From positions 310,001 to 374,000 of the forward strand of contig NZ_FOQO01000006.1 of NCBI RefSeq assembly GCF_900113765.1: 64,000 bases of DNA, read 5' to 3'. The notes under the pieces were generated by a model. That model was not told the DNA's origin. It made no database searches and saw nothing but the letters and a program-made list of their open reading frames with translations. Every line of letters starts with the position of its first letter. Positions within the stretch are counted from its first letter, which is position 1. Positions 16,535 to 26,793 of this stretch are shown one piece after another. Made by a program: the position numbers and the translations under genes. Source of the DNA: Parapedobacter indicus. Its GTDB lineage: Bacteria > Bacteroidota > Bacteroidia > Sphingobacteriales > Sphingobacteriaceae.

Positions 16535-17215
16535 ATGGATAATACAGGATTAAAACGTGAAAAGCTCGAACTGCCTAATGGCGAAAACAAATTGCTGTTG
16601 CATTCCTGCTGTGCACCCTGCTCCGGCGAGGTGATGGAAGCGTTGATTGCTTCAGACATTGACTTTACGATATACTTTTACAATCCCAATATCCACCCCC
16701 GCAAGGAGTATGACCTCCGAAAAGATGAAAACATCAAGTTTGCCGAAAAGCACAACATCCCTTTTGTAGATGCAGATTATGATGTAGATGACTGGTTTGC
16801 CCGTGCCAAAGGGATGGAGCATGAACCCGAACGGGGCATTCGCTGCACCATGTGCTTTGATATGCGCTTCGAACGCACGGCCCTATATGCCTACGAAAAC
16901 GGCTTCCCGATAATCACCAGTTCATTGGGTATATCGCGCTGGAAAAACTTCGAACAGATCAACGATTGCGGTATACGGGCTGCAGACCATTATCCCGGCA
17001 TTACCTACTGGACGTACAACTGGCGCAAAAAAGGCGGATCATCGCGTATGTTAGATATTTCCAAACGCGAACAGTTCTATATGCAGGAGTACTGCGGTTG
17101 TGCCTATTCGCTGCGCGACACCAATCATTGGCGACTTCAAAACGGCCGTGAACGAATCGAAATCGGCAAAAATTACTATGGGGATGAAGGCGGTACTACC
17201 CCAGCCTGCTCTTAA
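16535..17215 (+). CDS. queH: Epoxyqueuosine reductase QueH
   Basis: The 226-residue protein matches QueH (former DUF208), a non-orthologous replacement for QueG that reduces epoxyqueuosine to queuosine in tRNA. The two cysteine groups that bind the iron-sulfur cluster are visible: [13 protein letters not shown] near residue 21 and RCTMCFDMR near residue 107. The fold markers [17 protein letters not shown] and [10 protein letters not shown] are present. The start ATG is preceded by an AC-rich leader. It lies between a divergent lipoprotein gene and a dienelactone hydrolase gene whose stop overlaps this stop by 20 bases in a convergent arrangement. Confidence 0.93.
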   Translation: MDNTGLKREKLELPNGENKLLLHSCCAPCSGEVMEALIASDIDFTIYFYNPNIHPRKEYDLRKDENIKFAEKHNIPFVDADYDVDDWFARAKGMEHEPERGIRCTMCFDMRFERTALYAYENGFPIITSSLGISRWKNFEQINDCGIRAADHYPGITYWTYNWRKKGGSSRMLDISKREQFYMQEYCGCAYSLRDTNHWRLQNGRERIEIGKNYYGDEGGTTPACS

Positions 17216-18047
17216 AAAAATCGACAGTTCGTTTCCAAGCTAACTTAGCGGCTTCCGCATCGTACCGTGTAGGTGACGTATCGTTATTGAATGCGTGATT
17301 GACTCCTTCGTAAATATATAATTGGTACTCCACATCATTCGCCTTGAGTGCCTCTTCATATGCGGAAATTCCCGCATTAATCCGCTCGTCGAGTCCCGCG
17401 TAATGCAACATCAGGCTAGCCTGGATCGTAGGCACGTCGGCTGCATCCGGCTGGCTGCCATAATAAGCTACAGAAGCTTGTAGGTTTGGATCGTTGACGG
17501 CGAGCCGTCCCGCCATGGCTCCGCCCCAGCAGAAACCTACGCAGCCCACCTTGCCATTGCTACCCTCGGTATTTCTTAGGTAGGCAAGTCCTTTCAGATA
17601 GTTCTGAACCGTCTTTGCCATATCCAGCTGACCGATCAGTTCCCTTCCCTTGTCTTCGTCGGCCGGGGTGCCCCCCAACGGCGATAGTGCGTCCACGCCC
17701 AACGCGATAAACCCTTCGGATGCCATGCGCCTGGTGACGTCGATGATATGCGGATTCAGTCCGCGGTTTTCATGGATAACCACCACGCCGCCAATACCGG
17801 ATTTCCCCTTGGGTTTTGCAAGGACCGCTTTTACGTCACCATCCACACCTGCATACGTGATGTTTTCTGACGTGATGTCAGCGCTATCAAACGGTGTGGC
17901 CGCGGCATAATTGTTTTGCAGCAACGGCAGTACGGTCATCGCTGCAGCTGTGCCGCCTGTAAGTATGGCAAGCTGCTTCATAAATTCCTTACGCCCGATC
18001 TGGCTGTGCGTATACCGGTCGTATAAATTGATAATGCGTTGATCCAT
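17196..18047 (-). CDS. Dienelactone hydrolase family protein, exported
   Basis: The 283-residue protein has an N-terminal signal ([22 protein letters not shown], not a clean RR Tat motif), suggesting a periplasmic location. The core is the dienelactone hydrolase alpha/beta fold: [14 protein letters not shown] oxyanion-side loop, the nucleophile elbow GFCWGG (Cys instead of Ser), the [10 protein letters not shown] strand region, and [16 protein letters not shown], which supplies the catalytic His. Members hydrolyse dienelactones or similar esters. It is followed in the same direction by an exported thiol peroxidase gene on the far side of its start (17 bases upstream), so the two are probably co-transcribed, peroxidase first. 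Confidence 0.9.
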   Translation of the reverse strand: MDQRIINLYDRYTHSQIGRKEFMKQLAILTGGTAAAMTVLPLLQNNYAAATPFDSADITSENITYAGVDGDVKAVLAKPKGKSGIGGVVVIHENRGLNPHIIDVTRRMASEGFIALGVDALSPLGGTPADEDKGRELIGQLDMAKTVQNYLKGLAYLRNTEGSNGKVGCVGFCWGGAMAGRLAVNDPNLQASVAYYGSQPDAADVPTIQASLMLHYAGLDERINAGISAYEEALKANDVEYQLYIYEGVNHAFNNDTSPTRYDAEAAKLAWKRTVDFFKSRLG

Positions 18048-18064
18048 GGCAATTGATTTAATCG

Positions 18065-18670
18065 TTATTTTACCGCCGCAAGCGCTGCGGCATAATTGGG
18101 CTCTTGTGATAACTCAGGTACCTGCTCCTCGTAGACGATTTTTCCTTCCGGATCAATGACCACAACCGCCCGGCTGAGCAATCCCCGCATAGGGCCTTCA
18201 GCAAGCTGGACACCATACTGCGTTCCAAAATCCGACCGGAAGTCAGACAGCATGACCACGTGATCTATTCCTTCAGCCCCGCAAAAAGCCTTTTGGGCGA
18301 AAGGCAAATCTTTGGATATACACAACACCGTCGTATTCGGAAGGTTTGCGGCGTCTTCATTGAATGTGCGGACAGATCGTGCACAAACTCCGGTATTGAC
18401 GCTGGGAAAAATATTAAGGATCACGTATTTCCCCTTGAAATCAGTGAGCCGTTTGTCGGACAAATCGACTGCCGTAAGCGTAAAGTCTTTGGCTGACGTG
18501 CCTAGGGCGGGGAGTTTTCCGACCGTATGGACGGGTTTGCCACGCAGGGTAATCGTCGTGGATAGGTGTCCGTCCGCCTGTTGTGCTACCACTGGGGCAA
18601 CCCTTATACCCATCGTAGTAAGTATAAGCGCAAAGAGCCCGACCGATTGAGATTTCATGAAGCTTTTCAT
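18065..18670 (-). CDS. tpx: Thiol peroxidase (Tpx) with a signal peptide
   Basis: The 201-residue protein is the atypical 2-Cys peroxiredoxin Tpx. The peroxidatic Cys is in NTGVCARSVRTFN and the resolving Cys in AFCGAEGIDHV. The opening TTITLRGKPVHTVGKLPALG is diagnostic of Tpx. Unusually for Tpx, it has an N-terminal signal (SVGLFALILTTMGIRVAPVVAQQ), so it should act in the periplasm. The family's usual Asp before Thr-Gly-Val-Cys is Asn here. It reduces lipid and alkyl peroxides with a thioredoxin-like donor. It precedes the dienelactone hydrolase gene by 17 bases. A TTTTAC-T-GTAAAA palindrome lies just upstream of its start. Confidence 0.92.
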   Translation of the reverse strand: MKSFMKSQSVGLFALILTTMGIRVAPVVAQQADGHLSTTITLRGKPVHTVGKLPALGTSAKDFTLTAVDLSDKRLTDFKGKYVILNIFPSVNTGVCARSVRTFNEDAANLPNTTVLCISKDLPFAQKAFCGAEGIDHVVMLSDFRSDFGTQYGVQLAEGPMRGLLSRAVVVIDPEGKIVYEEQVPELSQEPNYAAALAAVK

Positions 18671-18884
18671 CTCTCTTTTTTACTGTAAAACGTTTTCGAG
18701 CAAGCAGTTGGTATCGTGTAACGAAAATAATCCATTCGCACTCTCACCGCAACCGGGGTTTCAGGCGCACTGCCTATTCTCCGCTTCCCTCGCAATTTCT
18801 AAAAGCGAAGTTCCCGACGACTCGTAATAAAAAATTTCATATCTTATATTTTATACTTACCTTTGCAGGCTCAATTGTGGGACG
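18671..18884. promoter_or_regulatory. Divergent promoter region between tpx and yceD
   Basis: This gap of 214 bases separates divergent genes. It contains a 13-base palindrome (TTTTAC-T-GTAAAA, 18678-18690) 8 bases from the tpx ATG, and a TACCTTTG -7 motif near the yceD end. No RNA gene or coding frame is seen in it. Confidence 0.5.
18858..18865 (+). promoter_or_regulatory. Bacteroidota -7 promoter motif for the yceD-rpmF operon
   Basis: TACCTTTG matches TAnnTTTG and ends 19 bases before the GTG start of yceD, the right distance for a short leader. Confidence 0.65.
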
Positions 18885-19421
18885 GTGAATTATTTGAAGC
18901 AATATCGGATTCCTTTTTCGGGACTGGGCTTGGGCACGCACGACTTTGAGTTTGACATTGATAAGGCGTTCTTTGATTGTTATGAATATTCCATTGTAAA
19001 GGACGGAACCCTTAAGGCATCGGTCAATCTGCATAAGCAAGAGAATATGATGGTGGTCCGATTTCATATTACGGGTACCGTTAATTTGGTGTGTGACGTA
19101 TGCCTTACCACCTTTCCGGCAGAAACGGAGATCAATGAACGGTTGATCGTCAAATTCACGGAGGAGGACCTAGCCGAAACCACGGATGAAATCCTGGTGT
19201 TGGCTAAGCATGAGCATGAGCTCGATATTGCACCGGTACTTTATGAATACATCAATGTGTCAATACCACATTACATCAAATGCAGCGAGCAAGGCAACAA
19301 CATTACGTGCGACGAAGCCGTATTGGCCAGGTTAAGCGATCTTTCGCCGGCGCAACAGGAAACAGCGCAAACAGATCCCCGTTGGGAAGCATTGAAAAAA
19401 ATAAAATACAATAAAAATTAA
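18885..19421 (+). CDS. yceD: YceD/DUF177 family protein
   Basis: The 178-residue protein starts with GTG (VNYLKQYRIPFSGLGLGTHDFEFDID in pieces) and matches the Bacteroidota form of YceD (DUF177). It carries the family's C-V-C pattern as LVCDVCLTTFP near residue 69 and a second Cys in the C-terminal half (IKCSEQGNNITCDEA), which may bind metal. In bacteria yceD sits directly in front of rpmF, as here (9 bases apart), and in E. coli and plants it is linked to 23S rRNA or ribosome assembly. The GTG start is supported by the promoter 19 bases upstream and by the family's N-terminus. Confidence 0.88.
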   Translation: MNYLKQYRIPFSGLGLGTHDFEFDIDKAFFDCYEYSIVKDGTLKASVNLHKQENMMVVRFHITGTVNLVCDVCLTTFPAETEINERLIVKFTEEDLAETTDEILVLAKHEHELDIAPVLYEYINVSIPHYIKCSEQGNNITCDEAVLARLSDLSPAQQETAQTDPRWEALKKIKYNKN

Positions 19422-19430
19422 CAATACGAG

Positions 19431-19622
19431 ATGGCACATCCAAAACGTAAGACCTCCAAGACTCGGAGAGACAAAAGAAGAACACATTATAAAGCTGAGC
19501 GGCCTACGCTTGCGACCTGCAAAGAGACCGGTGCGGTACACCTGCCCCACCGTGCTTACTTGGTGGACGGCAATCTTTACTACAACGGCAAATTAATCAT
19601 CGAAAACGCTGCTGCTGTCTAA
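19431..19622 (+). CDS. rpmF: 50S ribosomal protein L32
   Basis: At 63 residues this is a full-length L32: [20 protein letters not shown] start, Cys at residue 30 in LATCKETG, a PHRAY motif and the C-terminal LYYNGKLI typical of the Bacteroidota form. It lies directly behind yceD and in front of plsX, the conserved order that links ribosome and fatty-acid synthesis. The zinc-type Cys pairs found in some L32 proteins are not present. Confidence 0.97.
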   Translation: MAHPKRKTSKTRRDKRRTHYKAERPTLATCKETGAVHLPHRAYLVDGNLYYNGKLIIENAAAV

Positions 19623-19803
19623 GCTTATCTTTCAAAAAATTGAACATCCCATAACGTATAACTAATTTTTTATGCGTTACTTTGGGGTGTTTTTGCGTAT
19701 TATTGGATTGAAACCGCCTGGCGATATCGGAAAAAGATCAACCATAACAGCGGTTCCTTCCGGCTCTTAAAAGTAAATTTTTGCGGAAGAAAAACAATAA
19801 CGG

Positions 19804-20745
19804 ATGAAAATCGGGCTAGACATTTTGGGTGGTGATTTTGCGCCGGAAGCGACCATACAGGGCGCTATTCTGGCATCGAAACAGCTTTCGAAAGAGCAGA
19901 AGATCGTACTCATTGGCGACCAAAATATTGCTAAACAACAAATTGAACAAGCAGGGGAAAATCCTGCTTTTTTTGAATACGTACATGCCCCCGAAATTAT
20001 CGGTATGGGCGAACATCCCACCAAAGCTATTGCACAGAAACCCAATTCGAGTATCAGTCGCGGTTTTCAGCTGTTAAAAGAAGGTGCTATCGATTCGTTC
20101 GCCTCCGCGGGTAGTACCGGCGCGATGCTTGTGGGAGCAGTATTAAGCGTGAAGAATATCCCTGGAGTAATCCGGCCGGCTATCGGCACCTATGTCCCTA
20201 AAATATCCGGTGGCTACGGCTTTCTGCTTGATGTAGGAGCGGTGTCAGACTGTAAACCCGAAATGCTTTCGCAATTCGGCCTGCTGGGCAGTTTGTTCGC
20301 TGAACATGTAGCGGGAATGACCGCTCCTAACGTAGCGCTTCTCAATATCGGTGAAGAAGAAGAAAAAGGGAATACGCTAACCCAGGCCAGTTATCCGCTG
20401 CTTAAGCAAAATCAACGTATCCGTTTTATTGGCAATATTGAGGGCCGCAATGTATTTGATGACGGTGTAGATGTCATTGTATGCGATGGCTTCACAGGCA
20501 ATGTCGTCCTGAAAATGGCCGAATCGTTTTATGTGATGACCCAAAGAAAGGGCCTAAAAGACGAGTTTTTCGATCGGTTCAACTATGAGATATATGGCGG
20601 CACTCCGATACTTGGTGTGAATGCCCCCGTTGTGATTGGACATGGTATTTCCAACCCTAAGGCCATCGAAACGATGATCATGCTCTCCAAAACCATGATC
20701 GAATCCGATATCATCGAAAAAATAAAATCTGCTTTCAACGAATAA
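19804..20745 (+). CDS. plsX: Phosphate acyltransferase PlsX
   Basis: The 313-residue protein matches Pls[17 protein letters not shown] start, [19 protein letters not shown] and the [13 protein letters not shown] glycine-rich motif, [14 protein letters not shown], and [15 protein letters not shown]. PlsX makes acyl-phosphate from acyl-ACP for phospholipid synthesis and acts at the cytosolic face of the membrane. A 181-base gap separates it from rpmF, so it may have its own promoter as well as read-through. fabH begins 4 bases after the stop. Confidence 0.96.
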   Translation: MKIGLDILGGDFAPEATIQGAILASKQLSKEQKIVLIGDQNIAKQQIEQAGENPAFFEYVHAPEIIGMGEHPTKAIAQKPNSSISRGFQLLKEGAIDSFASAGSTGAMLVGAVLSVKNIPGVIRPAIGTYVPKISGGYGFLLDVGAVSDCKPEMLSQFGLLGSLFAEHVAGMTAPNVALLNIGEEEEKGNTLTQASYPLLKQNQRIRFIGNIEGRNVFDDGVDVIVCDGFTGNVVLKMAESFYVMTQRKGLKDEFFDRFNYEIYGGTPILGVNAPVVIGHGISNPKAIETMIMLSKTMIESDIIEKIKSAFNE

Positions 20746-20749
20746 TTAT

Positions 20750-21745
20750 ATGTCAAAAATACACGCTGCCATCACGGCTGTAAACGGGTATGTGCCTGAT
20801 TATATCCTGACTAATCAGGAACTTGAAACCATGGTAGATACCAACGACGAATGGATCACCACACGTACTGGCATTAAGGAGCGACGGATTTTGAAGGGAG
20901 AAGGTTTAGCCACGTCTGATATGGCTGTGCCTGCCGTGAAAGGGTTATTGGAAAAACGGGGCATTGGTGCCGACGAGATCGACCTGATCATCTTCTGCAC
21001 GGTTACGCCGGACATGCCTTTTCCGGCATCTGCCAACATTCTTGCCGACAAAATCGGCGCAGTGAATGCCTGGGGTTTTGATTTGATGGCTGCCTGCTCA
21101 GGATTCATCTACGGGCTTACCACGGGGGCTCAATTCATCGAATCGGGCATGCACAAAAAAGTGCTGGTGGTAGGGGGCGACAAGATGTCATCCATTATCA
21201 ATTACAAGGACCGCACCACCTGCATCATCTTCGGTGACGGTTGCGGAGCAGTACTTCTTGAACCTAACGATGAGGGATTGGGTGTGATGGATTCCATCTT
21301 AAAGAGTGACGGATCCGGATGTCCTTACCTGAATATAAAAGCCGGGGGCTCGCTTCATCCAGCTTCACACGCCACGGTAGATGCGGATATGCATTACGCC
21401 TATCAAGAAGGCCGGGCGGTGTTTAAATTTGCGGTAACCAACATGGCCGATGTCGCCGCTGAAATCATGGAACGTAATCAATTGACGGCTGACGATGTCA
21501 CCTGGTTAGTACCTCACCAAGCCAATAAACGGATTATTGATGCAACGGCAGACCGCATGGGATTGAGTGAGGATAAAGTTATGGTGAACATCCAACGTTA
21601 TGGAAACACCACGGCCGGCACCATACCGCTCTGTCTCTGGGAGTGGGAAAATCAGTTAAAAAAAGGGGACAACATCATTTTAGCGGCTTTTGGCGGCGGA
21701 TTTACTTGGGGCTCTGTATACCTGAAATGGGCTTACGGGAACTGA
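20750..21745 (+). CDS. fabH: Beta-ketoacyl-ACP synthase III
   Basis: The 331-residue protein is FabH. The catalytic triad is visible: Cys in [12 protein letters not shown], His in VPHQANKRI and Asn in [11 protein letters not shown]. The N-terminal [13 protein letters not shown] and the [15 protein letters not shown] segment are characteristic. It condenses acetyl-CoA (or branched acyl-CoA in this phylum) with malonyl-ACP to start fatty acid synthesis. It lies directly after plsX and before accB-accC, giving a fatty-acid initiation block. In Bacteroidota FabH often prefers branched primers, which cannot be judged here. Confidence 0.96.
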   Translation: MSKIHAAITAVNGYVPDYILTNQELETMVDTNDEWITTRTGIKERRILKGEGLATSDMAVPAVKGLLEKRGIGADEIDLIIFCTVTPDMPFPASANILADKIGAVNAWGFDLMAACSGFIYGLTTGAQFIESGMHKKVLVVGGDKMSSIINYKDRTTCIIFGDGCGAVLLEPNDEGLGVMDSILKSDGSGCPYLNIKAGGSLHPASHATVDADMHYAYQEGRAVFKFAVTNMADVAAEIMERNQLTADDVTWLVPHQANKRIIDATADRMGLSEDKVMVNIQRYGNTTAGTIPLCLWEWENQLKKGDNIILAAFGGGFTWGSVYLKWAYGN

Positions 21746-21834
21746 CAAGAGTGGCAGATGAAATAAATCCCGATTTTTATTGTTAAATAATAGATTAGAT
21801 TATATTTTTGATTGTATTATCAAACTACTAAACG

Positions 21835-22308
21835 ATGAGCATGGATATCAAACAGATTCAAGACCTGATTAAATTTGTAGCAAAGTCAGGAGTGAATGAA
21901 GTATCTATCGAAGAAGAAAATTTCAAGATCACGATAAAGACAAACCAGACACCCACTTACGTGACCGCCACGATGCCTAACGTGCCGCAACCGCAACCGG
22001 TAGCCGCCGTGGCAGCTCCCGCAGAGGCCCCGCAACCGACGGCACCCAAAACGGAAGATACCTCAAACTATGTGACGATTAAGTCGCCTATGATCGGCAC
22101 GTTTTACCGATCGCCCTCACCCGATAAGCCAGTATTTGTCAACGTGGGTGACGAGGTTACCGCTGGCAAGGTGGTTTGCATCGTAGAAGCGATGAAATTG
22201 TTTAACGAGATCGAATCGGAAGTTTCCGGAAAAATCGTCAAGATATTAGTAGACGATGCTCAACCTGTTGAATACGATCAGCCGCTGTTTTTGGTCGAGC
22301 CGAAATAA
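21835..22308 (+). CDS. accB: Acetyl-CoA carboxylase biotin carboxyl carrier protein
   Basis: The 157-residue protein has an N-terminal helical part (IKQIQDLIKFVAKSGVNEV), a Pro/Ala-rich linker (residues about 50-76) and a C-terminal biotinyl domain with EAMKLFNEIES, placing the biotin on Lys121. The KSPMIGTFYRSPSPDKPVF strand is typical of BCCP. It carries biotin between biotin carboxylase and the carboxyltransferase. accC follows 70 bases later. Starts at the first ATG or the one six bases on are both possible. Confidence 0.96.
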   Translation: MSMDIKQIQDLIKFVAKSGVNEVSIEEENFKITIKTNQTPTYVTATMPNVPQPQPVAAVAAPAEAPQPTAPKTEDTSNYVTIKSPMIGTFYRSPSPDKPVFVNVGDEVTAGKVVCIVEAMKLFNEIESEVSGKIVKILVDDAQPVEYDQPLFLVEPK

Positions 22309-22378
22309 GTTCGACTCGCTAAATCATTTTTGTGACCAACGTCTTTAAACATTGCCTATTAGGTGTAGCCAAACATTC

Positions 22379-23719
22379 ATGTTCAAAAAGATATTAATAG
22401 CCAATCGGGGAGAAATCGCATTGCGGATCATCCGTACCTGCCGCGAAATGGGGATTAAAAGCGTAGCGATCTATTCGACCGCCGACCGCGATAGCCTGCA
22501 TGTGCGGTTTGCGGATGAAGCGGTTTGCATCGGCCCCCCTCCTAGTAAAGAATCTTACCTCAATATTCCTAATATTATATCCGCTGCCGAATTGACGAAT
22601 GCGGATGCGATACACCCGGGATACGGGTTCCTATCGGAAAATGCGCGGTTCTCCTCAATATGCAACCAATATGGCATCAAGTTTATCGGTGCTACCGCAG
22701 AGCAGATCCAGCAAATGGGCGATAAATCATCGGCCAAAGAAACGATGAAGAATGCGGGTGTACCCACCATTCCCGGTTCGGAGGGATTGGTAAAAGACGT
22801 CAAAGAGGGCATACAGATAGCCAACGAAATCGGTTATCCGGTGATTCTCAAGGCAACCGCTGGCGGTGGTGGGCGTGGTATGCGCATTGTGTGGAAAGAC
22901 GAAGAATTTGAACCGGCATGGGATTCTGCCCGTCAGGAAGCCGGTGCTGCTTTCGGCAATGATGGCATCTACCTCGAAAAGTATGTCGAAGATCCCCGGC
23001 ATATCGAAATACAGGTGGTGGGTGACCAATATGGGACCGTTTGCCACCTTTCGGAACGCGATTGTTCCATTCAACGGAGGCATCAAAAGCTGATCGAAGA
23101 GGCTCCATCTCCTTTTATCACCCCGGAACTTCGAAAAGCAATGGGCGAAGCGGCCATCAAAGGAGCCAAAGCGGTTAACTACGAAGGGGCAGGTACCATC
23201 GAGTTCTTGGTCGATAAACACCGCAACTTCTACTTTATGGAAATGAATACCCGCATTCAGGTGGAACACCCTGTCACCGAAGAGGTCATTAACTTTGACC
23301 TTATCAAGGAACAGATCAAGGTGGCAGCAGGTATTCCGATTTCGGGCAATAACTATGAGCCGACGATGCATGCGATTGAGTGTCGCATCAATGCCGAAGA
23401 TCCATTCAATGGTTTCCGGCCTTCGCCCGGCAGGATTACCAATTTCCACTCTCCGGGCGGTCATGGCGTCCGCGTGGATACGCATGCCTACTCCGGCTAC
23501 GTGATTCCACCGAACTATGATTCAATGATTGCCAAACTGATTTGTGTGGCTCAAACACGTGATGAAGCCATTTCCACCATGGAACGGGCATTAAGCGAAT
23601 TTATTATCGAAGGGATAAAAACAACGATACCCTTGCACCTTCGCCTAATGCGCGACCCGAATTTCAGGGCGGGCAACTTCACCACCAAGTTTATGGAAAC
23701 ATTTGATCTTAGTGAATAA
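22379..23719 (+). CDS. accC: Acetyl-CoA carboxylase, biotin carboxylase subunit
   Basis: Started at the ATG of [17 protein letters not shown], the protein is 446 residues, the normal AccC length. An upstream TTG in the same frame is ignored because the family begins with exactly this sequence. The N-terminal domain is followed by an ATP-grasp fold: [15 protein letters not shown] (phosphate-binding glycine loop), [26 protein letters not shown], and the C-terminal ECRINAEDP. It carboxylates biotin on AccB using bicarbonate and ATP. A strong hairpin after the stop ends the fatty-acid operon. Confidence 0.97.
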   Translation: MFKKILIANRGEIALRIIRTCREMGIKSVAIYSTADRDSLHVRFADEAVCIGPPPSKESYLNIPNIISAAELTNADAIHPGYGFLSENARFSSICNQYGIKFIGATAEQIQQMGDKSSAKETMKNAGVPTIPGSEGLVKDVKEGIQIANEIGYPVILKATAGGGGRGMRIVWKDEEFEPAWDSARQEAGAAFGNDGIYLEKYVEDPRHIEIQVVGDQYGTVCHLSERDCSIQRRHQKLIEEAPSPFITPELRKAMGEAAIKGAKAVNYEGAGTIEFLVDKHRNFYFMEMNTRIQVEHPVTEEVINFDLIKEQIKVAAGIPISGNNYEPTMHAIECRINAEDPFNGFRPSPGRITNFHSPGGHGVRVDTHAYSGYVIPPNYDSMIAKLICVAQTRDEAISTMERALSEFIIEGIKTTIPLHLRLMRDPNFRAGNFTTKFMETFDLSE

Positions 23720-23738
23720 ATATAAGATACCTGATTAC

Positions 23739-23774
23739 AAAATACCATTCTTATGAAACAGAATGGTATTTTTG
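23739..23774 (+). terminator. Rho-independent terminator after accC
   Basis: AAATACCATTCT and AGAATGGTATTT form a 12-bp stem with an 8-base loop, flanked by T-rich sequence (TTTTTG). It lies between the accC stop and the tatC start. Confidence 0.8.
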
Positions 23775-23790
23775 CTTTTTATACGTTGTC

Positions 23791-24675
23791 ATGAGTAAAC
23801 TATCCGGAAAGAAATTAATCGATGCTATCAAAAACAAAGGGAAAAACCTGGAAGCAGAAATGTCGTTTTTTGACCACCTTGAAGTGCTCCGTTGGCACCT
23901 CGTCCGGTCAGCGATAGCGGTAGCTGTTTTCATGGTCGTCGCCTTTTCCTTTTACGATTTTATCTTCGATGATATCATCATGGGGCCTAAAAGCCCTAAT
24001 TTCTTGACCTATCGGGTAATGTGCCAAATTGCTGAATGGCTCAATACGCCCGACTTCTGCGTAACGGAGGTGCCTGGCACCATCATTAATACGCAGATGG
24101 CGGGTCAATTTATTTTGCAGATCAACTCGTCCTTGATTATTGCTGTTTTACTGGGCTTTCCCTATCTTTTGTACGAAGTATGGCTTTTTGTCAAACCTGC
24201 ACTGACCGACGTGGAGCGGAAATCATCCAGTGGATTCGTATTTTATGCAAGCATACTCTTCCTATTGGGGGTGTTATTTGGGTATTATGTGGTGGTTCCA
24301 CTTGCCATGAACTTTCTGGCCAATTACTCGATCAGTGACGACATATCCAATACAATTACCATTGACAATTACCTGTCGTTCGTGGCGACACTGACGTTGG
24401 GGTGCGGCATTGTATTTGAATTGCCGATCGTCATCTTTATCTTATCAAAACTAGGAATTATGACGCCGCAATTCATGCGGAAGTCTCGTCAATATGCGGT
24501 CGTAGTCATCCTACTTATCGCCGCCGTCATCACTCCTACACCCGATATCATTACGATGCTGACCGTGAGTTTTCCGATGTTCCTGCTTTATGAACTGAGC
24601 ATTGTCGTGGCAGCACGCGTACAAAAAGGTAAGATGAAGGCTGAAGTCGATTTTTATAACGGAGAAAATCAATAA
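23791..24675 (+). CDS. tatC: Sec-independent translocase subunit TatC
   Basis: The 294-residue protein is a six-span membrane protein of the TatC family. It has the conserved N-terminal FDHLEVLRWHLVRS with the acidic residue used to recognise signal peptides, a GFPYLLYEVWLFVKPALTDVERK loop, and the P-rich AAVITPTPDIITM near the last span. TatC is the receptor of the twin-arginine pathway for folded proteins. At least one Tat substrate is encoded in the window (the isomerase near the left end). The length is a little above the usual 250 because of an N-terminal extension and the periplasmic loop (about residues 60-110). rpiB begins 3 bases after the stop. Confidence 0.95.
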   Translation: MSKLSGKKLIDAIKNKGKNLEAEMSFFDHLEVLRWHLVRSAIAVAVFMVVAFSFYDFIFDDIIMGPKSPNFLTYRVMCQIAEWLNTPDFCVTEVPGTIINTQMAGQFILQINSSLIIAVLLGFPYLLYEVWLFVKPALTDVERKSSSGFVFYASILFLLGVLFGYYVVVPLAMNFLANYSISDDISNTITIDNYLSFVATLTLGCGIVFELPIVIFILSKLGIMTPQFMRKSRQYAVVVILLIAAVITPTPDIITMLTVSFPMFLLYELSIVVAARVQKGKMKAEVDFYNGENQ

Positions 24676-24678
24676 ACG

Positions 24679-25122
24679 ATGACCCTAGCAAAAAAAACAA
24701 TCGCTATTGGTGGAGACCATGCAGGATTCGGATATAAATCTGCATTGGTGCAATTCCTTGAAGAAGCGGGATATGCGGTGAAAGATTTCGGTACAGACAC
24801 AGCCGATTCAGTCGACTACCCGGACTTTGCCCATCCCGTGGCAGCTGCTGTAGAAAGTGGCGATTTTGAGCGTGGCATCCTGGTGTGCGGCAGTGCCAAC
24901 GGCGTAGCGATCACAGCCAATAAGCACCAGGGGATACGAGCGGCTATCTGCTGGCAGGAAGAATTGGCATCGCTTGCCAGGCAGCATAATGATGCGAATG
25001 TTGTCTGCATTCCGGCCCGGTTCATTGACATTGATTTGGCAAAGGCCATCGTAAACACGTTTATGACGACTGATTTTGAAGGTGGCCGCCACGCAAACCG
25101 AGTCTGTAAAATCTCCTGTTAA
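24679..25122 (+). CDS. rpiB: Ribose 5-phosphate isomerase B
   Basis: The 147-residue protein matches RpiB. It has IGGDHAGFGYK at the N-terminus, DFGTDTADSVDYPDFA, the catalytic Cys in LVCGSANGVAI, and NKHQGIRAAI. It interconverts ribose 5-phosphate and ribulose 5-phosphate in the pentose phosphate pathway, in the cytosol. It lies right behind tatC (3-base gap), an order frequently kept in this group. The KFE-type C-terminus is usual for the family. Confidence 0.95.
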   Translation: MTLAKKTIAIGGDHAGFGYKSALVQFLEEAGYAVKDFGTDTADSVDYPDFAHPVAAAVESGDFERGILVCGSANGVAITANKHQGIRAAICWQEELASLARQHNDANVVCIPARFIDIDLAKAIVNTFMTTDFEGGRHANRVCKISC

Positions 25123-25209
25123 TTATCAATGGTTAATGCCAGGTGTTTATGATCTGATAGCTGACAGCTAAATTCCGACGTCCGGTATCCCAAAAATCAA
25201 ATAGCGACC

Positions 25210-26787
25210 ATGAAGCACACATTATCTGTAGTTTTTCTTATTTCAGCGCTCTGTGGCTGCATCAAAGGCCAAAACCATGATCCGCTCCAGCAAAAATATG
25301 CTACAGAAATAAACCCGGAATCTGCAAAAAAACATCTTTCCATCCTTGCATCCGCTGAATTTGAGGGACGCGGAACCGGAGAGCCCGGCGGAGAAAAAGC
25401 AGCAGCCTATATCGCAGCCGAATTTAAGAAATTAGGGCTGACAGCCCCGGTAGAAGGCTCCTATTTCCAGCCCGTGAAGCTGGTAAGGACACGGTTTGAT
25501 GTCGGGGAATTTACGATCGCCGGACAATCGTTTCATAACGGCAAGGATTTCTATTTCATAGGTGGCGGACCGGAAACCCACGTTCAGGCAAGAGATCTGG
25601 TTTTCATCGGTTATGGTATCAGCGACGAGAAGTATGACGACCTAAAGGGGATTGACATCGAAGGCAAGGTTGTGTTAGTGCTGAGTGAGGGGGAACCCAA
25701 GGATGCAAAAGGTAAGTCCCTGATTACGGGGATGGATACCCCGTCTGACTGGGCAACCTCTAACACCAAACGCTTGCAAAACATCACTTCCAAAAAGCCG
25801 AAACTAATTATCGCGGTATCCAATACCGTTCACGAATCGCTCACACGTTTCGGATATCGGCTTACCCAGCCGCGCATCGCACTTGATGACGATAAAAATC
25901 AGGCAGTGGCCACAGCCACTCCCGTAGCCACCATCGGCAAAGAAATGGCCAACTTGCTGTTGGCAAAGACGGGAACATCGGTCGATAAACTGGTGACTAA
26001 AATCGATGCAACCCAAAAGAGTCAAAGTGGTATTTATAACGTCGACCTGAATACCTCATTCGGTTCCAAAACCGAACCGTTTACGTCGGACAACGTACTG
26101 GGGTACCTCGAAGGCACAGACCTCAAAGACGAATTGCTGGTTATTACGGCACACTACGATCACGAGGGTAACCAGAACGGTGTGATTTACTACGGTGCTG
26201 ACGACAACGGATCGGGCACTACGGGCGTACTGGAAATCGCCCGTGCTTTTGCCAAAGCGAAATCCGAAGGACATGGGCCTAGACGGAGTATTTTATTTAT
26301 GACTGTCACCGCCGAAGAAAAGGGACTGTTGGGTTCAAATTATTATTCGCGCCATCCGGTATTTCCTTTGGAAAATACGGTTGTAAACCTGAATACAGAC
26401 ATGATCGGCCGCATAGACGACAAGCATTTAAATGGCAACCACAACTATGTGCATGCCATCGGTTCAGACAAGCTCAGCTCCGAATTGAAGGCGATCAATG
26501 AAAAGGCGAATGCTGTATATACACAAATGGAGTTGGATTATATGTATGACGATCCGAAGGACCCCATGCGTATCTATTACCGGTCGGATCAATACAATTT
26601 CGCAAAACATGGCATTCCCGTAATTTTCTATTTCAGCGGGCTCCACCCGGACTACCATACACCAGCGGATACTGTCGATAAGATCAATTTCGAATTGCTA
26701 TGTAAACGTGCACGTCTGGCATTCCACACCGCTTGGGAAATCGCCAACCGTGATAAACGTTTGGTGGTGGATTCGAATAAAGAATGA
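25210..26787 (+). CDS. M28-family zinc aminopeptidase, lipoprotein or secreted
   Basis: This 525-residue protein has a signal ending in ALCGC (possible lipid Cys about residue 17). A protease-associated insert lies at about 85-260 and an M28 zinc peptidase domain from about 295. Metal and catalytic motifs are visible: HYDHEG, GADDNGSGT, TAEEKGLLGSNYY (catalytic Glu), LNTDMIGR, and the C-terminal SGLHPDYHTPADT with the His ligand. The family removes N-terminal amino acids from peptides at the cell surface or periplasm. It stands alone between rpiB and a repeat region. The hairpin 6 bases after its stop may end transcription. Confidence 0.93.
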   Translation: MKHTLSVVFLISALCGCIKGQNHDPLQQKYATEINPESAKKHLSILASAEFEGRGTGEPGGEKAAAYIAAEFKKLGLTAPVEGSYFQPVKLVRTRFDVGEFTIAGQSFHNGKDFYFIGGGPETHVQARDLVFIGYGISDEKYDDLKGIDIEGKVVLVLSEGEPKDAKGKSLITGMDTPSDWATSNTKRLQNITSKKPKLIIAVSNTVHESLTRFGYRLTQPRIALDDDKNQAVATATPVATIGKEMANLLLAKTGTSVDKLVTKIDATQKSQSGIYNVDLNTSFGSKTEPFTSDNVLGYLEGTDLKDELLVITAHYDHEGNQNGVIYYGADDNGSGTTGVLEIARAFAKAKSEGHGPRRSILFMTVTAEEKGLLGSNYYSRHPVFPLENTVVNLNTDMIGRIDDKHLNGNHNYVHAIGSDKLSSELKAINEKANAVYTQMELDYMYDDPKDPMRIYYRSDQYNFAKHGIPVIFYFSGLHPDYHTPADTVDKINFELLCKRARLAFHTAWEIANRDKRLVVDSNKE

Positions 26788-26793
26788 TTTCTT

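Noticed and set aside
22727-23485. A 252-residue frame antisense to accC
   Set aside because: It lies wholly inside the strongly supported biotin carboxylase gene and has no family signature. It is an antisense shadow of codon use.
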